Assembly: GCA_029960905.1 (NCBI GenBank)
Contig: JASBVU010000122.1
Location: 1 to 6,138, forward strand
Origin: Thermoanaerobacterium sp.
GTDB taxonomy: Bacteria > Bacillota > Thermoanaerobacteria > Thermoanaerobacterales > Thermoanaerobacteraceae
DNA: 6,138 nt
Direction: 5' to 3'
Position 1 is the stretch's first letter, and every line of letters begins with the position of its first letter. A model generated the notes under the pieces. It saw only the letters and a list, made by a program, of their open reading frames with translations. It was not told where the DNA came from and did no database searches. Shown here one piece after another: positions 1-5,642 of the stretch. A program made the position numbers and the translations under genes.

Positions 1-1027
1 ATATTCTGTCCTTGTCTGCAATCACAAAAATGTCGTCTTCAATATTTTTCTCTAAATGCTGATTTTTATTGACAAAAATGCTTTCATAATTTATCAATAA
101 ACTCTTAATCAACTCCGATAAATTGAATCTTGCTTTATTTATCTTTAAATTGTCAATTTCTATTTTATTCAACAATTCAATATCATTTATGAGATTTGAT
201 AGTCTTACAACTTCTTCATAAAGGCTTGTAATCCTTTCTTTAGATGGCTCCCAGACACCGTCAATTATAGCCTCTAAATGACTTCTAAGAGTTGATAAAG
301 GTGTCCTCAATTCATGAGCAATGTTTTGCGTCATCTGTGCTCTTAACATTCCTTGATTTTTTAATGATGAACCAAGATGATTTATGGCAGCAGTTAACGC
401 AAGCAGTTCCTCTTCTTTCGGTATTTCTTCTACTCTAACATCGTAATCTCCACTTTCCAATTTACTGGCTACTTTGGCTATGTTTAAAATAGGCTTTGTA
501 AGATATTTTGAAACATACATGCTGATTATCAACACCAATGCAATCGTCAAAATTGTTATCAATGCGATATACTTATTCACATCGTACAAAAATTTATAAT
601 CCAACTTGTTCATAGGCATTGTACCACTATACGTTATGTCAACATAAGCGATCTTTTTGCCATCTACAACTATCGGGAGGGTTTTAGTTGATGTTTTGCT
701 GCTATCTGCCAAACCCATCATCGAAAACATTGACGCTATCTTAATTACTTGGTTGCCTTTCAAATCCCTAACTACAATGCCATACCCACTCATCATTAAA
801 CTATGTGCAATTCTGCTGCTTGTTTCGTTCCAATTGCCAGCTTCTTTGTACGTTTCAGCTATTAACGATGCAATATTGTCAAACTCAGCATTCGCTGATT
901 GCTTAATGTATATTCCAAAATTATTTATTATTAAAATATTTATGGTAATACTGAATACAACTATTGACAATAATGCAATAGATATAAACGATACAGCAGT
1001 TTTAGTTCTGATATTATTTTTAATCAT
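1..1027 (-). CDS. Sensor histidine kinase, C-terminus cut off by the window edge
   Basis: This is the membrane sensor of a two-component system; it should autophosphorylate on a histidine and pass the phosphate to the response regulator encoded just upstream. I translated 342 codons from the ATG at 1027. Residues about 10-34 and 152-172 are hydrophobic membrane helices enclosing an extracytoplasmic sensor region of about 115 residues that I do not recognise. A HAMP linker follows (about 173-226, with LTKPI at its start), then the HisKA dimerisation helix with the H-box NIAHELRTPLS and phosphoacceptor His238. The second HisKA helix continues to about 290. The visible part ends at ADKDRI, just before where the N-box of the HATPase domain is expected, so the ATP-binding half lies outside the window. 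The start ATG overlaps the last two codons and stop of the regulator gene (ATGATTAA), so the two are probably translationally coupled. The H-box context resembles BaeS-like kinases; the signal is unknown. Confidence 0.93.
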   Translation of the reverse strand, partial: MIKNNIRTKTAVSFISIALLSIVVFSITINILIINNFGIYIKQSANAEFDNIASLIAETYKEAGNWNETSSRIAHSLMMSGYGIVVRDLKGNQVIKIASMFSMMGLADSSKTSTKTLPIVVDGKKIAYVDITYSGTMPMNKLDYKFLYDVNKYIALITILTIALVLIISMYVSKYLTKPILNIAKVASKLESGDYDVRVEEIPKEEELLALTAAINHLGSSLKNQGMLRAQMTQNIAHELRTPLSTLRSHLEAIIDGVWEPSKERITSLYEEVVRLSNLINDIELLNKIEIDNLKINKARFNLSELIKSLLINYESIFVNKNQHLEKNIEDDIFVIADKDRI

Positions 1028-1709
1028 TTTCTTCACCAAATTTATAACCTGCTCCATACACAGTTTTTATGTATGTTGGATTTTTAGGATCATCTTCTAT
1101 CTTTTGCCGCAAGTTTTTTATATGTGCATCTATAGTCCTGTCAAAACCATCAAAGTCATATCCAAAAGCCTTTTCAATAAGTTCACTTCTCGCAAACACT
1201 TTGTTAGGATTTTGTGCCATCACTATTAGCAGTTTGTACTCATTTGGCGTTAAATTGACAATCCTACCTTTCTTTTTTACTTCGTATGATCTTGTGTCAA
1301 TTACAAGGTCGCCATTATTAAACGTAAATATATCATTTAATGGCAAGTCATCCTTTGTCCTTCTAAGTATAGCCTTTACTCTCATTGCCAACTCCCTAGG
1401 ACTAAATGGCTTTGTTAGATAATCATCTGCACCAATGGTAAAACCATATACTTTATCATCCTCACTTACTTTAGCAGTAAGCATTAAAATTGGCACCTTT
1501 GATACAGCTCTTATTTTACTGCATATTTCTTCCCCAGACATGCCAGGCAACATTAAATCTAATACAACCAAATCAGGATTTGCACTTTTAAAGGTATTTA
1601 AAGCATTAGCACCATTAGTTTCAGTCAACACGGTGTATCCTTCCTTCTCAAGATACGCTTTTATAACCTCCAAGATTTTCTCTTCATCATCTATTGCCAG
1701 TATTTTCAT
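1020..1709 (-). CDS. OmpR/PhoB-family response regulator
   Basis: DNA-binding partner of the overlapping histidine kinase gene. The protein has 229 residues, the usual length for the family. The receiver domain (about 1-115) has the acidic pair Asp7/Asp8, phosphoacceptor Asp51 (in VVLDLMLPGMSG), Thr78 and Lys100 (in LTKPFSPREL). The winged-helix effector domain (about 125-226) has the recognition-helix stretch DRTIDAHIKNLRQKI and the wing YIKTVYGAGYKF. I chose the ATG at 1709 because GAGGTG lies seven bases upstream and the protein then begins MKILAIDDEE, as is typical. The reading frame stays open 11 codons further, to an ATG at 1742, but that extension would run through the promoter and ribosome binding site. 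The target genes cannot be told from the sequence; the neighbouring redox cassette is separated by a terminator, so a link is not shown. Confidence 0.96.
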   Translation of the reverse strand: MKILAIDDEEKILEVIKAYLEKEGYTVLTETNGANALNTFKSANPDLVVLDLMLPGMSGEEICSKIRAVSKVPILMLTAKVSEDDKVYGFTIGADDYLTKPFSPRELAMRVKAILRRTKDDLPLNDIFTFNNGDLVIDTRSYEVKKKGRIVNLTPNEYKLLIVMAQNPNKVFARSELIEKAFGYDFDGFDRTIDAHIKNLRQKIEDDPKNPTYIKTVYGAGYKFGEEND

Positions 1710-1716
1710 CACAAAA

Positions 1717-1722
1717 CACCTC
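1717..1722 (-). promoter_or_regulatory. Ribosome binding site fixing the response-regulator start
   Basis: GAGGTG on the minus strand, seven bases before the ATG at 1709. It supports that start over the in-frame ATG at 1742, which has no comparable site. Confidence 0.8.
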
Positions 1723-1728
1723 ACATAT

Positions 1729-1756
1729 ATTATACCGTACAATTGTGAAGAATAAA
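1729..1756 (-). promoter_or_regulatory. Probable promoter of the two-component operon
   Basis: A perfect -10 box TATAAT lies at 1734-1729. The best -35 at acceptable spacing is weak: TTTATT at 1756-1751 with a 16-base spacer. Transcription would start near 1722, giving a very short leader that begins about at the ribosome binding site. The weak -35 fits a promoter helped by an activator, perhaps the regulator itself, but no direct-repeat operator is obvious. Confidence 0.45.
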
Positions 1757-1758
1757 TG

Positions 1759-1794
1759 AAAAAAAGATACCATAATGGAAATATGGTATCTTTT
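1759..1794 (-). terminator. Rho-independent terminator of the thioredoxin transcript
   Basis: GATACCATA (1766-1774) pairs perfectly with TATGGTATC (1782-1790) around a 7-base loop. Four flanking A-T pairs extend the stem to 13 bp. On the minus strand the hairpin is followed by seven T (1765-1759). It lies 24 bases after the thioredoxin stop codon and separates that gene from the two-component operon. A shorter T run on the plus side (1791-1794) could give weak activity the other way, but no plus-strand gene ends here. Confidence 0.9.
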
Positions 1795-1817
1795 CTTGAT
1801 ATGGATCTTTCACAAAC

Positions 1818-2150
1818 TTATACTTGTGCGTCTATATATCTTGCAAGTCTATATTCTAATTGTTCTTTTGGCATAAATCCGATAACTTTGTCAACTAATT
1901 GCCCATTTTGGAAAACACCTAATGTAGGAATGCTCATTATCCTATATTGTGATGCAATCAAAGGATTCTCGTCAACATTTAACTTTACAACCTTTATTTT
2001 ATCAGAATATTCCTCTGCAAATTCTTCCAATACAGGTGACATCATTCTGCAAGGTCCACACCATGCAGCCCAAAAGTCGACTAAAACAGGCTTATCGGAA
2101 TTATACACCTCAGTATCAAAGTTCATATCTGTTACGTTAATAGGTTTCAT
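1818..2150 (-). CDS. trxA: Thioredoxin
   Basis: Small cytosolic thiol-disulfide oxidoreductase that reduces protein disulfides and is normally recharged by thioredoxin reductase, which is not in this window. The 110 residues form a single thioredoxin domain of usual length, with the classical active site FWAAWCGPC, the Asp-containing stretch KLNVDENP, the cis-proline motif SIPTL and the downstream FQNGQ. There is no signal peptide or membrane helix. A GTG one codon upstream is in frame, but the ATG at 2150 is better placed: AGGAGG (2163-2158) lies seven bases before it and only four before the GTG. The gene follows the TlpA-like gene with an 83-base gap holding its own strong promoter and an operator-like repeat. 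With CcdA encoded next door, it is the natural cytosolic electron donor to that membrane protein, although it may also serve general thioredoxin functions. Confidence 0.97.
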   Translation of the reverse strand: MKPINVTDMNFDTEVYNSDKPVLVDFWAAWCGPCRMMSPVLEEFAEEYSDKIKVVKLNVDENPLIASQYRIMSIPTLGVFQNGQLVDKVIGFMPKEQLEYRLARYIDAQV

Positions 2151-2170
2151 CACTATCCCTCCTTATACTA

Positions 2171-2188
2171 TACCCCCGGTATATGGGT
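2171..2188 (-). promoter_or_regulatory. Operator-like C-tract/G-tract inverted repeat in the thioredoxin leader
   Basis: On the minus strand the site reads ACCC-N7-GGGGGTA. It is conspicuous in AT-rich surroundings and begins 13 bases downstream of the -10 box, so it falls in the first part of the transcript and ends just before the ribosome binding site. The same motif with identical spacing sits in the ccdA leader (3514-3531). The pattern resembles operators of the CsoR/CstR (DUF156) repressor family; that assignment is inference, and no such regulator is encoded in the window. Confidence 0.6.
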
Positions 2189-2201
2189 TATCACTAAATT
2201 A

Positions 2202-2230
2202 AATATACCACCTTTTTAACAAATTGTCAA
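2202..2230 (-). promoter_or_regulatory. Sigma-A promoter of the thioredoxin gene
   Basis: Perfect -35 TTGACA (2230-2225), a 17-base spacer and -10 TATATT (2207-2202, five of six consensus bases). The -35 lies four bases past the stop codon of the upstream TlpA-like gene. Transcription should start near 2195, just before the operator-like repeat. Thioredoxin can therefore be made apart from ccdA, although I see no terminator between the TlpA-like gene and thioredoxin, so read-through is also likely. Confidence 0.8.
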
Positions 2231-2233
2231 TAA

Positions 2234-2833
2234 TTATTGAGATATTGTCTTAAAATATTCATCTACCTCATCGTATGTCATTGCACCATTGCTTATAGAC
2301 CTTATTATACCATCTTTGTCAATGAAAAATGACATCGGTATAAATTGAACTTTGTAATCTATAGCTACTTTCGCATCGCTGTCTAAAAGGACATCAAAGC
2401 TATATCCTTTTCCTGCAAGATAATTTTCCACAGTTGATTTATCCTCACCAATGTCTATCGCCAATAGGACAGCATCATTTTTGTTATTCTGATAAAACTT
2501 GTTTAATTCGGGCATTTCAATTTTGCAGTATGGACACGTTGTGGCCCAAAAATTTAATATAACTTTTTTTCCTTTTAACTTCGATAGAGTAACTGTTTTT
2601 CCATTTACATCTTTTAGCGTAAAATCTGGTGCTAAATCGCCTTTTTCAGTGCCTACTTGAGCATTATTGATAGCGGTATTCGTATTTTGATTTTGGGTTT
2701 GTCTAGAAACTACATAATTGTTCAAAAAATAAATTGAAATTCCTAATATCAAAACTAAAATTATTGAAACAGCCAATATCATATTTTTGTTGTTGCTCTT
2801 TGAATTCTTGTTCTTTGATTCCACTTTCTTCAT
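2234..2833 (-). CDS. Membrane-anchored TlpA/ResA-like thiol-disulfide oxidoreductase
   Basis: The protein has 199 residues. A Lys/Asn-rich N-terminus (1-17) is followed by one hydrophobic helix (about 18-40) that acts as an uncleaved signal anchor, since no lipobox cysteine is seen. A Gln/Asn/Thr-rich linker (about 44-62) leads to a thioredoxin-fold domain of the AhpC/TSA-Redoxin type (about 66-199). The domain has APDFTLKDVNGK, the redox motif CPYC (Cys100, Cys103) in NFWATTCPYCKIEMPEL, and the cis-proline stretch FIPMSFFIDKDG (Pro166). The catalytic domain should face outward and be reduced by CcdA. Relatives include ResA (cytochrome c maturation) and StoA (spore cortex formation) of Bacillus; which role applies here is not shown, and no cytochrome c maturation gene is adjacent. 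CPYC differs from the CEPC of ResA. The start is five bases after the ccdA stop, with GAGGTGA upstream, indicating translational coupling. Confidence 0.93.
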   Translation of the reverse strand: MKKVESKNKNSKSNNKNMILAVSIILVLILGISIYFLNNYVVSRQTQNQNTNTAINNAQVGTEKGDLAPDFTLKDVNGKTVTLSKLKGKKVILNFWATTCPYCKIEMPELNKFYQNNKNDAVLLAIDIGEDKSTVENYLAGKGYSFDVLLDSDAKVAIDYKVQFIPMSFFIDKDGIIRSISNGAMTYDEVDEYFKTISQ

Positions 2834-2838
2834 TCAAA

Positions 2839-2845
2839 TCACCTC
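2839..2845 (-). promoter_or_regulatory. Ribosome binding site containing the ccdA stop codon
   Basis: GAGGTGA on the minus strand serves the TlpA-like gene five bases downstream. Its last three bases are the ccdA stop codon TGA (2841-2839), so ribosomes finishing ccdA sit on the initiation site of the next gene. This points to coupled, balanced synthesis of the two partners. Confidence 0.8.
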
Positions 2846-3501
2846 AAAACATTAATGTAACTTTCAAACCTTATAATGAGATTAAAATACATTAAAATTC
2901 CGAAAATTGTCAAAAATAAGCCGCTAATTTTTTCAATATACGGCATAATAAAATTTATCTTTTTGTAAAATGCTTTAAATCTATCAATTAGTATAGCAGT
3001 TATTATAAATGGAATTCCAATTCCCAATGAGTAAGCAAACAGCAGAAGAATCCCAACATACACAGTGTTTTGTTCACCCGCATATAAAAGAATAGTTGCA
3101 AGTATGGGACCAACACACGGTGTCCAACCAGAGGCAAATGCTATTCCGAAAATAAAACTGCTAAAGTATCCCTCCTTCTTACTCGATATATTAAGTTTCA
3201 CTTCTCTACTCAGAAAAGCTGGCTTTATGATTCCCATCATGTAAAGTCCAAATAATAATATTATTATGCCACTTGCTTTTCTAAATAGAACTTTGTATGA
3301 AACAAAAAATTTCCCCAATTGACTGGCTGTAGCTCCCATGAGGACAAAAACGATGCTAAAGCCTAATACAAACAAAAACAAATTGAAAAAATTTTTCTTT
3401 TTCCCACCAAAAATATACGTTACGTAAACAGGTATTAGCGGTAGAATGCATGGTGAAAAAAATGAAACAATACCACCTAAAAACGCTGCAAATAAAGACA
3501 C
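2839..3501 (-). CDS. ccdA: CcdA, cytochrome c biogenesis/thiol-reductant transmembrane protein
   Basis: Integral membrane protein of the DsbD-beta/CcdA family that carries electrons from cytosolic thioredoxin to thiol oxidoreductases outside the membrane. The 220 residues contain about six hydrophobic helices (roughly 2-30, 38-60, 70-92, 113-140, 147-172, 190-212). The two family redox motifs are present: FFSPCILPLIP (Cys18) in the first helix and GWTPCVGP (Cys129) in the fourth. The start is GTG at 3501: a stop codon lies directly upstream in frame, AAGGGGGA lies six bases before it, and the protein then begins as CcdA proteins usually do. It is the first gene of the redox operon, with its own promoter and operator-like site, and is followed at five bases by its probable partner, the TlpA-like protein. 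In Bacillus, CcdA serves both cytochrome c maturation and spore cortex synthesis; in a cytochrome-poor anaerobe the latter, or general extracellular thiol reduction, is more likely. Confidence 0.96.
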   Translation of the reverse strand: MSLFAAFLGGIVSFFSPCILPLIPVYVTYIFGGKKKNFFNLFLFVLGFSIVFVLMGATASQLGKFFVSYKVLFRKASGIIILLFGLYMMGIIKPAFLSREVKLNISSKKEGYFSSFIFGIAFASGWTPCVGPILATILLYAGEQNTVYVGILLLFAYSLGIGIPFIITAILIDRFKAFYKKINFIMPYIEKISGLFLTIFGILMYFNLIIRFESYINVLR

Positions 3502-3513
3502 TTAAATCCCCCT

Positions 3514-3531
3514 TACCCCCTATAGAGGGGT
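3514..3531 (-). promoter_or_regulatory. Operator-like C-tract/G-tract inverted repeat in the ccdA leader
   Basis: The minus strand reads ACCC-N7-GGGGGTA, and the arms ACCCC and GGGGT are perfectly inverted (3515-3519 and 3527-3531). It begins 11 bases downstream of the ccdA -10 box and lies next to the ribosome binding site, so a bound protein could block transcription. Motif, spacing, orientation and position match the thioredoxin leader at 2171-2188. It looks like a CsoR/CstR-type operator; that is inference from the shape of the motif. Confidence 0.6.
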
Positions 3532-3542
3532 CGTTTACTTTA

Positions 3543-3571
3543 ATTATACTACATCGAATTTTTAAAAACAA
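3543..3571 (-). promoter_or_regulatory. Promoter of the ccdA operon
   Basis: Perfect -10 TATAAT (3548-3543) and -35 TTGTTT (3571-3566, first three bases consensus) with a 17-base spacer. Transcription would start near 3536. The -35 lies inside the T-rich tail of the preceding nagB terminator, so the two elements share bases. Confidence 0.7.
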
Positions 3572-3601
3572 ATAAAGCTATAAACGATTGTTTATAGCTT
3601 T
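3564..3601 (-). terminator. Probable terminator of the ROK-nagB operon
   Basis: AAAGCTATAAA (3574-3584) pairs perfectly with TTTATAGCTTT (3591-3601); one more C-G pair leaves a 4-base loop. On the minus strand a T-rich but interrupted tail (ATTTGTTTTT) follows. The upstream arm holds the last nagB codons and its stop codon. The stem is AT-rich, so strength is uncertain. Confidence 0.7.
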
Positions 3602-4362
3602 GAAATGATATCGACATTCTCTCTTGCTTTCTCTAAATCTATCAAAGATGCTGCATCACTGTCTATTACAATTGTGACATCAGGATGTAATGATAAAACA
3701 GTTGAGGGAACATCTGTCGTAAGATAGCCGTTTAAAGTCTCTTTTATAGCTTTTGCTTTGTTTTTGCCAGATGCCAATAACAAAATTTTCTTTGATTTCA
3801 TTATCGTACCCAGCCCCATTGTTACTGCTTTTCTCGGAACTTCGTCAATGCTTTTGAAAAATCTCTTATTTGCATTGATAGTCTCTTCTGCCAAATCTAC
3901 TATATGTGTCTTTGTATTTATATAGTCATCAGGCTCATTAAAACCAATGTGCCCATTGACACCTAAACCTAACAATTGAAGATCAATTTCTCCAAACTTT
4001 TCTATCTCCTCATCGTACAACCTGCAGTCTCTATCAAAATCATCGGAAATCCCTTTAGGTATATGGATATTTTCCTTTTTTATATTAATATGATTGAACA
4101 AATTTTCATACATGAAGTAGTGATAGCTTTGAGGATGGTCATCTGACAGTCCTACATATTCATCAAGGTTAAAAGTTATGACGTAGGAAAAATCCACCTG
4201 ACCACTCTTGTACATCTTGATTAACTCTCTATAAGTCCCAAGTGGAGTAGAACCAGTAGCAAGACCTAATACGGAGTTTGCCTTTTTATTTATTTGTTCT
4301 TTTATGATTTCTGCTGCAGTTTTACTCATTTCATCGTAGTCATTTGTTATTATTACTTTCAC
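3592..4362 (-). CDS. nagB: Glucosamine-6-phosphate deaminase
   Basis: Cytosolic enzyme that converts glucosamine 6-phosphate to fructose 6-phosphate and ammonia, feeding amino-sugar carbon into glycolysis. From the GTG at 4362 the protein has 256 residues, close to the family norm. Family motifs are present: the phosphate-binding loop [10 protein letters not shown] (about 33-42), FNLDEYVGL with the general base Asp67, and [13 protein letters not shown] with His138 and Glu143. These match Asp72, His143 and Glu148 of the E. coli enzyme at a constant offset of five. The position of E. coli Asp141 is Asn136, a change I recall as common in Firmicutes. An in-frame ATG at 4371 touches the purine run AAAGG with no spacer; the GTG has AAGGA eight bases upstream and gives the usual MKVIIT start, so I prefer it. 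The gene follows the ROK regulator by 18 bases and so should be co-transcribed with it. No nagA (deacetylase) or transporter is in the window. Confidence 0.96.
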   Translation of the reverse strand: MKVIITNDYDEMSKTAAEIIKEQINKKANSVLGLATGSTPLGTYRELIKMYKSGQVDFSYVITFNLDEYVGLSDDHPQSYHYFMYENLFNHINIKKENIHIPKGISDDFDRDCRLYDEEIEKFGEIDLQLLGLGVNGHIGFNEPDDYINTKTHIVDLAEETINANKRFFKSIDEVPRKAVTMGLGTIMKSKKILLLASGKNKAKAIKETLNGYLTTDVPSTVLSLHPDVTIVIDSDAASLIDLEKARENVDIISKL

Positions 4363-4370
4363 AAAAATCA

Positions 4371-4375
4371 TCCTT
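4371..4375 (-). promoter_or_regulatory. Ribosome binding site deciding the nagB start
   Basis: AAGGA on the minus strand. It is eight bases before the GTG at 4362 but overlaps the first base of the ATG at 4371, so only the GTG is usable with this site. Confidence 0.6.
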
Positions 4376-4380
4376 TCATT

Positions 4381-5529
4381 TTATATTAGTATTAAGTAAT
4401 TTGTCTTTAAAAGAACATCTGCAGATGCGCCTATTGCGGCAGCATCTTCGTTTAGCTTTGTATATATTATCTTTACATCAAACGGGACCATTTTCTCAAC
4501 AAGCCTTTTCAGATTTTCTAATATGTCAATGCCTAAGTTTATCACATCGCCTGCTATGACTATAAGCTCTGGATTTAATATGCTTATGATGTTAGCAAAA
4601 CCCATACTTAAATTTTCTATAAATTCGCTAAAAGCCCTAATGCAAATCTCATCTTTTGCCAAATATCCATTAACAAAATCTTCTATCGTATTAAATTTTC
4701 CATTTGACATATATTTTAACGCCGAAACAAGTCCTAAAAGCGATGCTTTGCTTTCAAAGTACCCATAATCTTCGTAGAAATACTTTTTGTCTAAAATATC
4801 TCTGCCTATAGCCATGTACCCAACTTCTCCTGCTGAGTATTTATGACCTCTTACCAATTTCCCGTTAATGTATATTCCAGAACCAATGCCATTTCCTATC
4901 GTTACCAAAACAAAATTGTTGACATCTTTGCATGAACCGATCCATCTTTCACCCAATGCTGCGTAATTAACGCTGTTGTCGACAAATATGTCATAGTCAA
5001 ACACTTCTTTTAACTTAAGAAGGAGATTAAAGTCAACCCACGAAAGCCCCGGCGCATACACTGTTCCTTTTTCTATATTTGTTATGCCAGGAGCTCCAAC
5101 CCCTATGCCTGCAATATCTTCTTGATATTCTAATAGTTCTTTAATGATTTTAACTGTATTTACGAAAGCTTCATCTTTTATTCCTGTAGGTCTTTTTATC
5201 TTTTTTATTATTTTTCCTTCCAAATTTGTAAGCACTCCAATTGTATTTGTCGATTCTATATCGATGCCTATTGAAAATTTCGCATTAGGATTAAAAGTAA
5301 GCTCAATAGGTTTTCTGCCTGCGGATGTGGTATTTCCAAATCCCTCTTCAGTAACAAGCCCTTCCTTTATTAATTCATCTACTATTACTGATACTGTCGA
5401 CTTGCTCATATTAAGGATTTTTGAGATTTTCACGCGAGAAATTGGCTGCATTTTTTTAATAACATCCAAAACATTTGCCGTGTTTATATTTTTGATAAGA
5501 TAATTAGTGCCCTTTTTATACTGCGTCAA
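4381..5529 (-). CDS. ROK-family transcriptional regulator (NagC/XylR type)
   Basis: Sugar-responsive DNA-binding protein, probably a repressor of this operon that releases DNA when an amino sugar or its phosphate binds. Of 382 residues, about 17-75 form a winged helix-turn-helix (ISRVKISKILNMSKSTVSVI, then the wing motif AGRKP). The ROK sugar-kinase-like domain follows, with the phosphate-loop-like stretch IGIDIESTNTIGVL (87-100), GIGVGAPGIT (141-150) and GNGIGSGIYINGKLVRG (212-228). Two catalytic hallmarks are changed. The usual END of the active site is DNS (184-186), so the catalytic Asp is Ser186. The zinc ligands are absent: His is Tyr238, and the three cysteines align with Tyr250, Tyr252 and Tyr257. 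It is therefore a regulator and not a kinase. The start is TTG at 5529, with GGGAGGTGA (5542-5534) upstream and no in-frame ATG nearby. Pairing with nagB suggests control by glucosamine or N-acetylglucosamine metabolites; xylose or another sugar cannot be excluded. Confidence 0.93.
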   Translation of the reverse strand: MTQYKKGTNYLIKNINTANVLDVIKKMQPISRVKISKILNMSKSTVSVIVDELIKEGLVTEEGFGNTTSAGRKPIELTFNPNAKFSIGIDIESTNTIGVLTNLEGKIIKKIKRPTGIKDEAFVNTVKIIKELLEYQEDIAGIGVGAPGITNIEKGTVYAPGLSWVDFNLLLKLKEVFDYDIFVDNSVNYAALGERWIGSCKDVNNFVLVTIGNGIGSGIYINGKLVRGHKYSAGEVGYMAIGRDILDKKYFYEDYGYFESKASLLGLVSALKYMSNGKFNTIEDFVNGYLAKDEICIRAFSEFIENLSMGFANIISILNPELIVIAGDVINLGIDILENLKRLVEKMVPFDVKIIYTKLNEDAAAIGASADVLLKTNYLILI

Positions 5530-5545
5530 TCTATCACCTCCCTAA

Positions 5546-5566
5546 TTAGTTCTTAGTCCGAACCAA
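5546..5566 (-). promoter_or_regulatory. Operator-like inverted repeat B, ROK-nagB leader
   Basis: The minus strand reads GTTCG-N6-GAACTAA inside a 21-base imperfect palindrome (arms match at six of eight positions). It lies four bases upstream of the regulator's ribosome binding site. It shares sequence and spacing with site A, whose centre is 35 bases away. It is the likely second binding site for the ROK protein. Confidence 0.6.
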
Positions 5567-5580
5567 ATGCCTTTAAAAAA

Positions 5581-5601
5581 TTAGTTCGAGTCTCGAACTT
5601 T
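5581..5601 (-). promoter_or_regulatory. Operator-like palindrome A, ROK-nagB leader
   Basis: AGTTCGAG and CTCGAACT (5583-5590 and 5592-5599) form a perfect palindrome around one central base. The minus strand again reads GTTCG-N6-GAACTAA. It starts 11 bases downstream of the -10 box, just after the expected transcription start. Length and placement fit ROK-family operators, indicating autorepression of the regulator and control of nagB. Confidence 0.7.
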
Positions 5602-5612
5602 TATCTAATAAT

Positions 5613-5642
5613 ATTATACCATCAAAAACATCCTTTTGTAAA
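5613..5642 (-). promoter_or_regulatory. Promoter of the ROK-nagB operon
   Basis: Perfect -10 TATAAT (5618-5613) preceded by TGG, so an extended -10. The -35 TTTACA (5642-5637) matches five of six consensus bases with an 18-base spacer. Transcription should begin near 5606, just upstream of operator A. Confidence 0.8.

Noticed and set aside
657..1229. Plus-strand open frame of 190 codons opposite the histidine kinase and response regulator
   Set aside because: It is antisense to two clearly coding genes, crosses both, has no ribosome binding site, and shows no protein motif.
1710..1742. Extension of the response regulator to the ATG at 1742
   Set aside because: The added 11 codons overlap the -10 box and the ribosome binding site, and the receiver domain normally begins at the later Met.
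1069..2202. Several plus-strand open frames opposite the response regulator and thioredoxin
   Set aside because: They mirror the reverse strand of well-supported genes and one passes through the terminator hairpin.
3356..3571. 71-codon minus-strand frame overlapping the start of ccdA
   Set aside because: It lies in another frame of ccdA, runs through the ccdA promoter and operator, and has no recognisable motif.
4344..5503. Plus-strand open frames opposite the ROK gene
   Set aside because: They are shadows of the ROK regulator; none has a ribosome binding site or plausible protein features.
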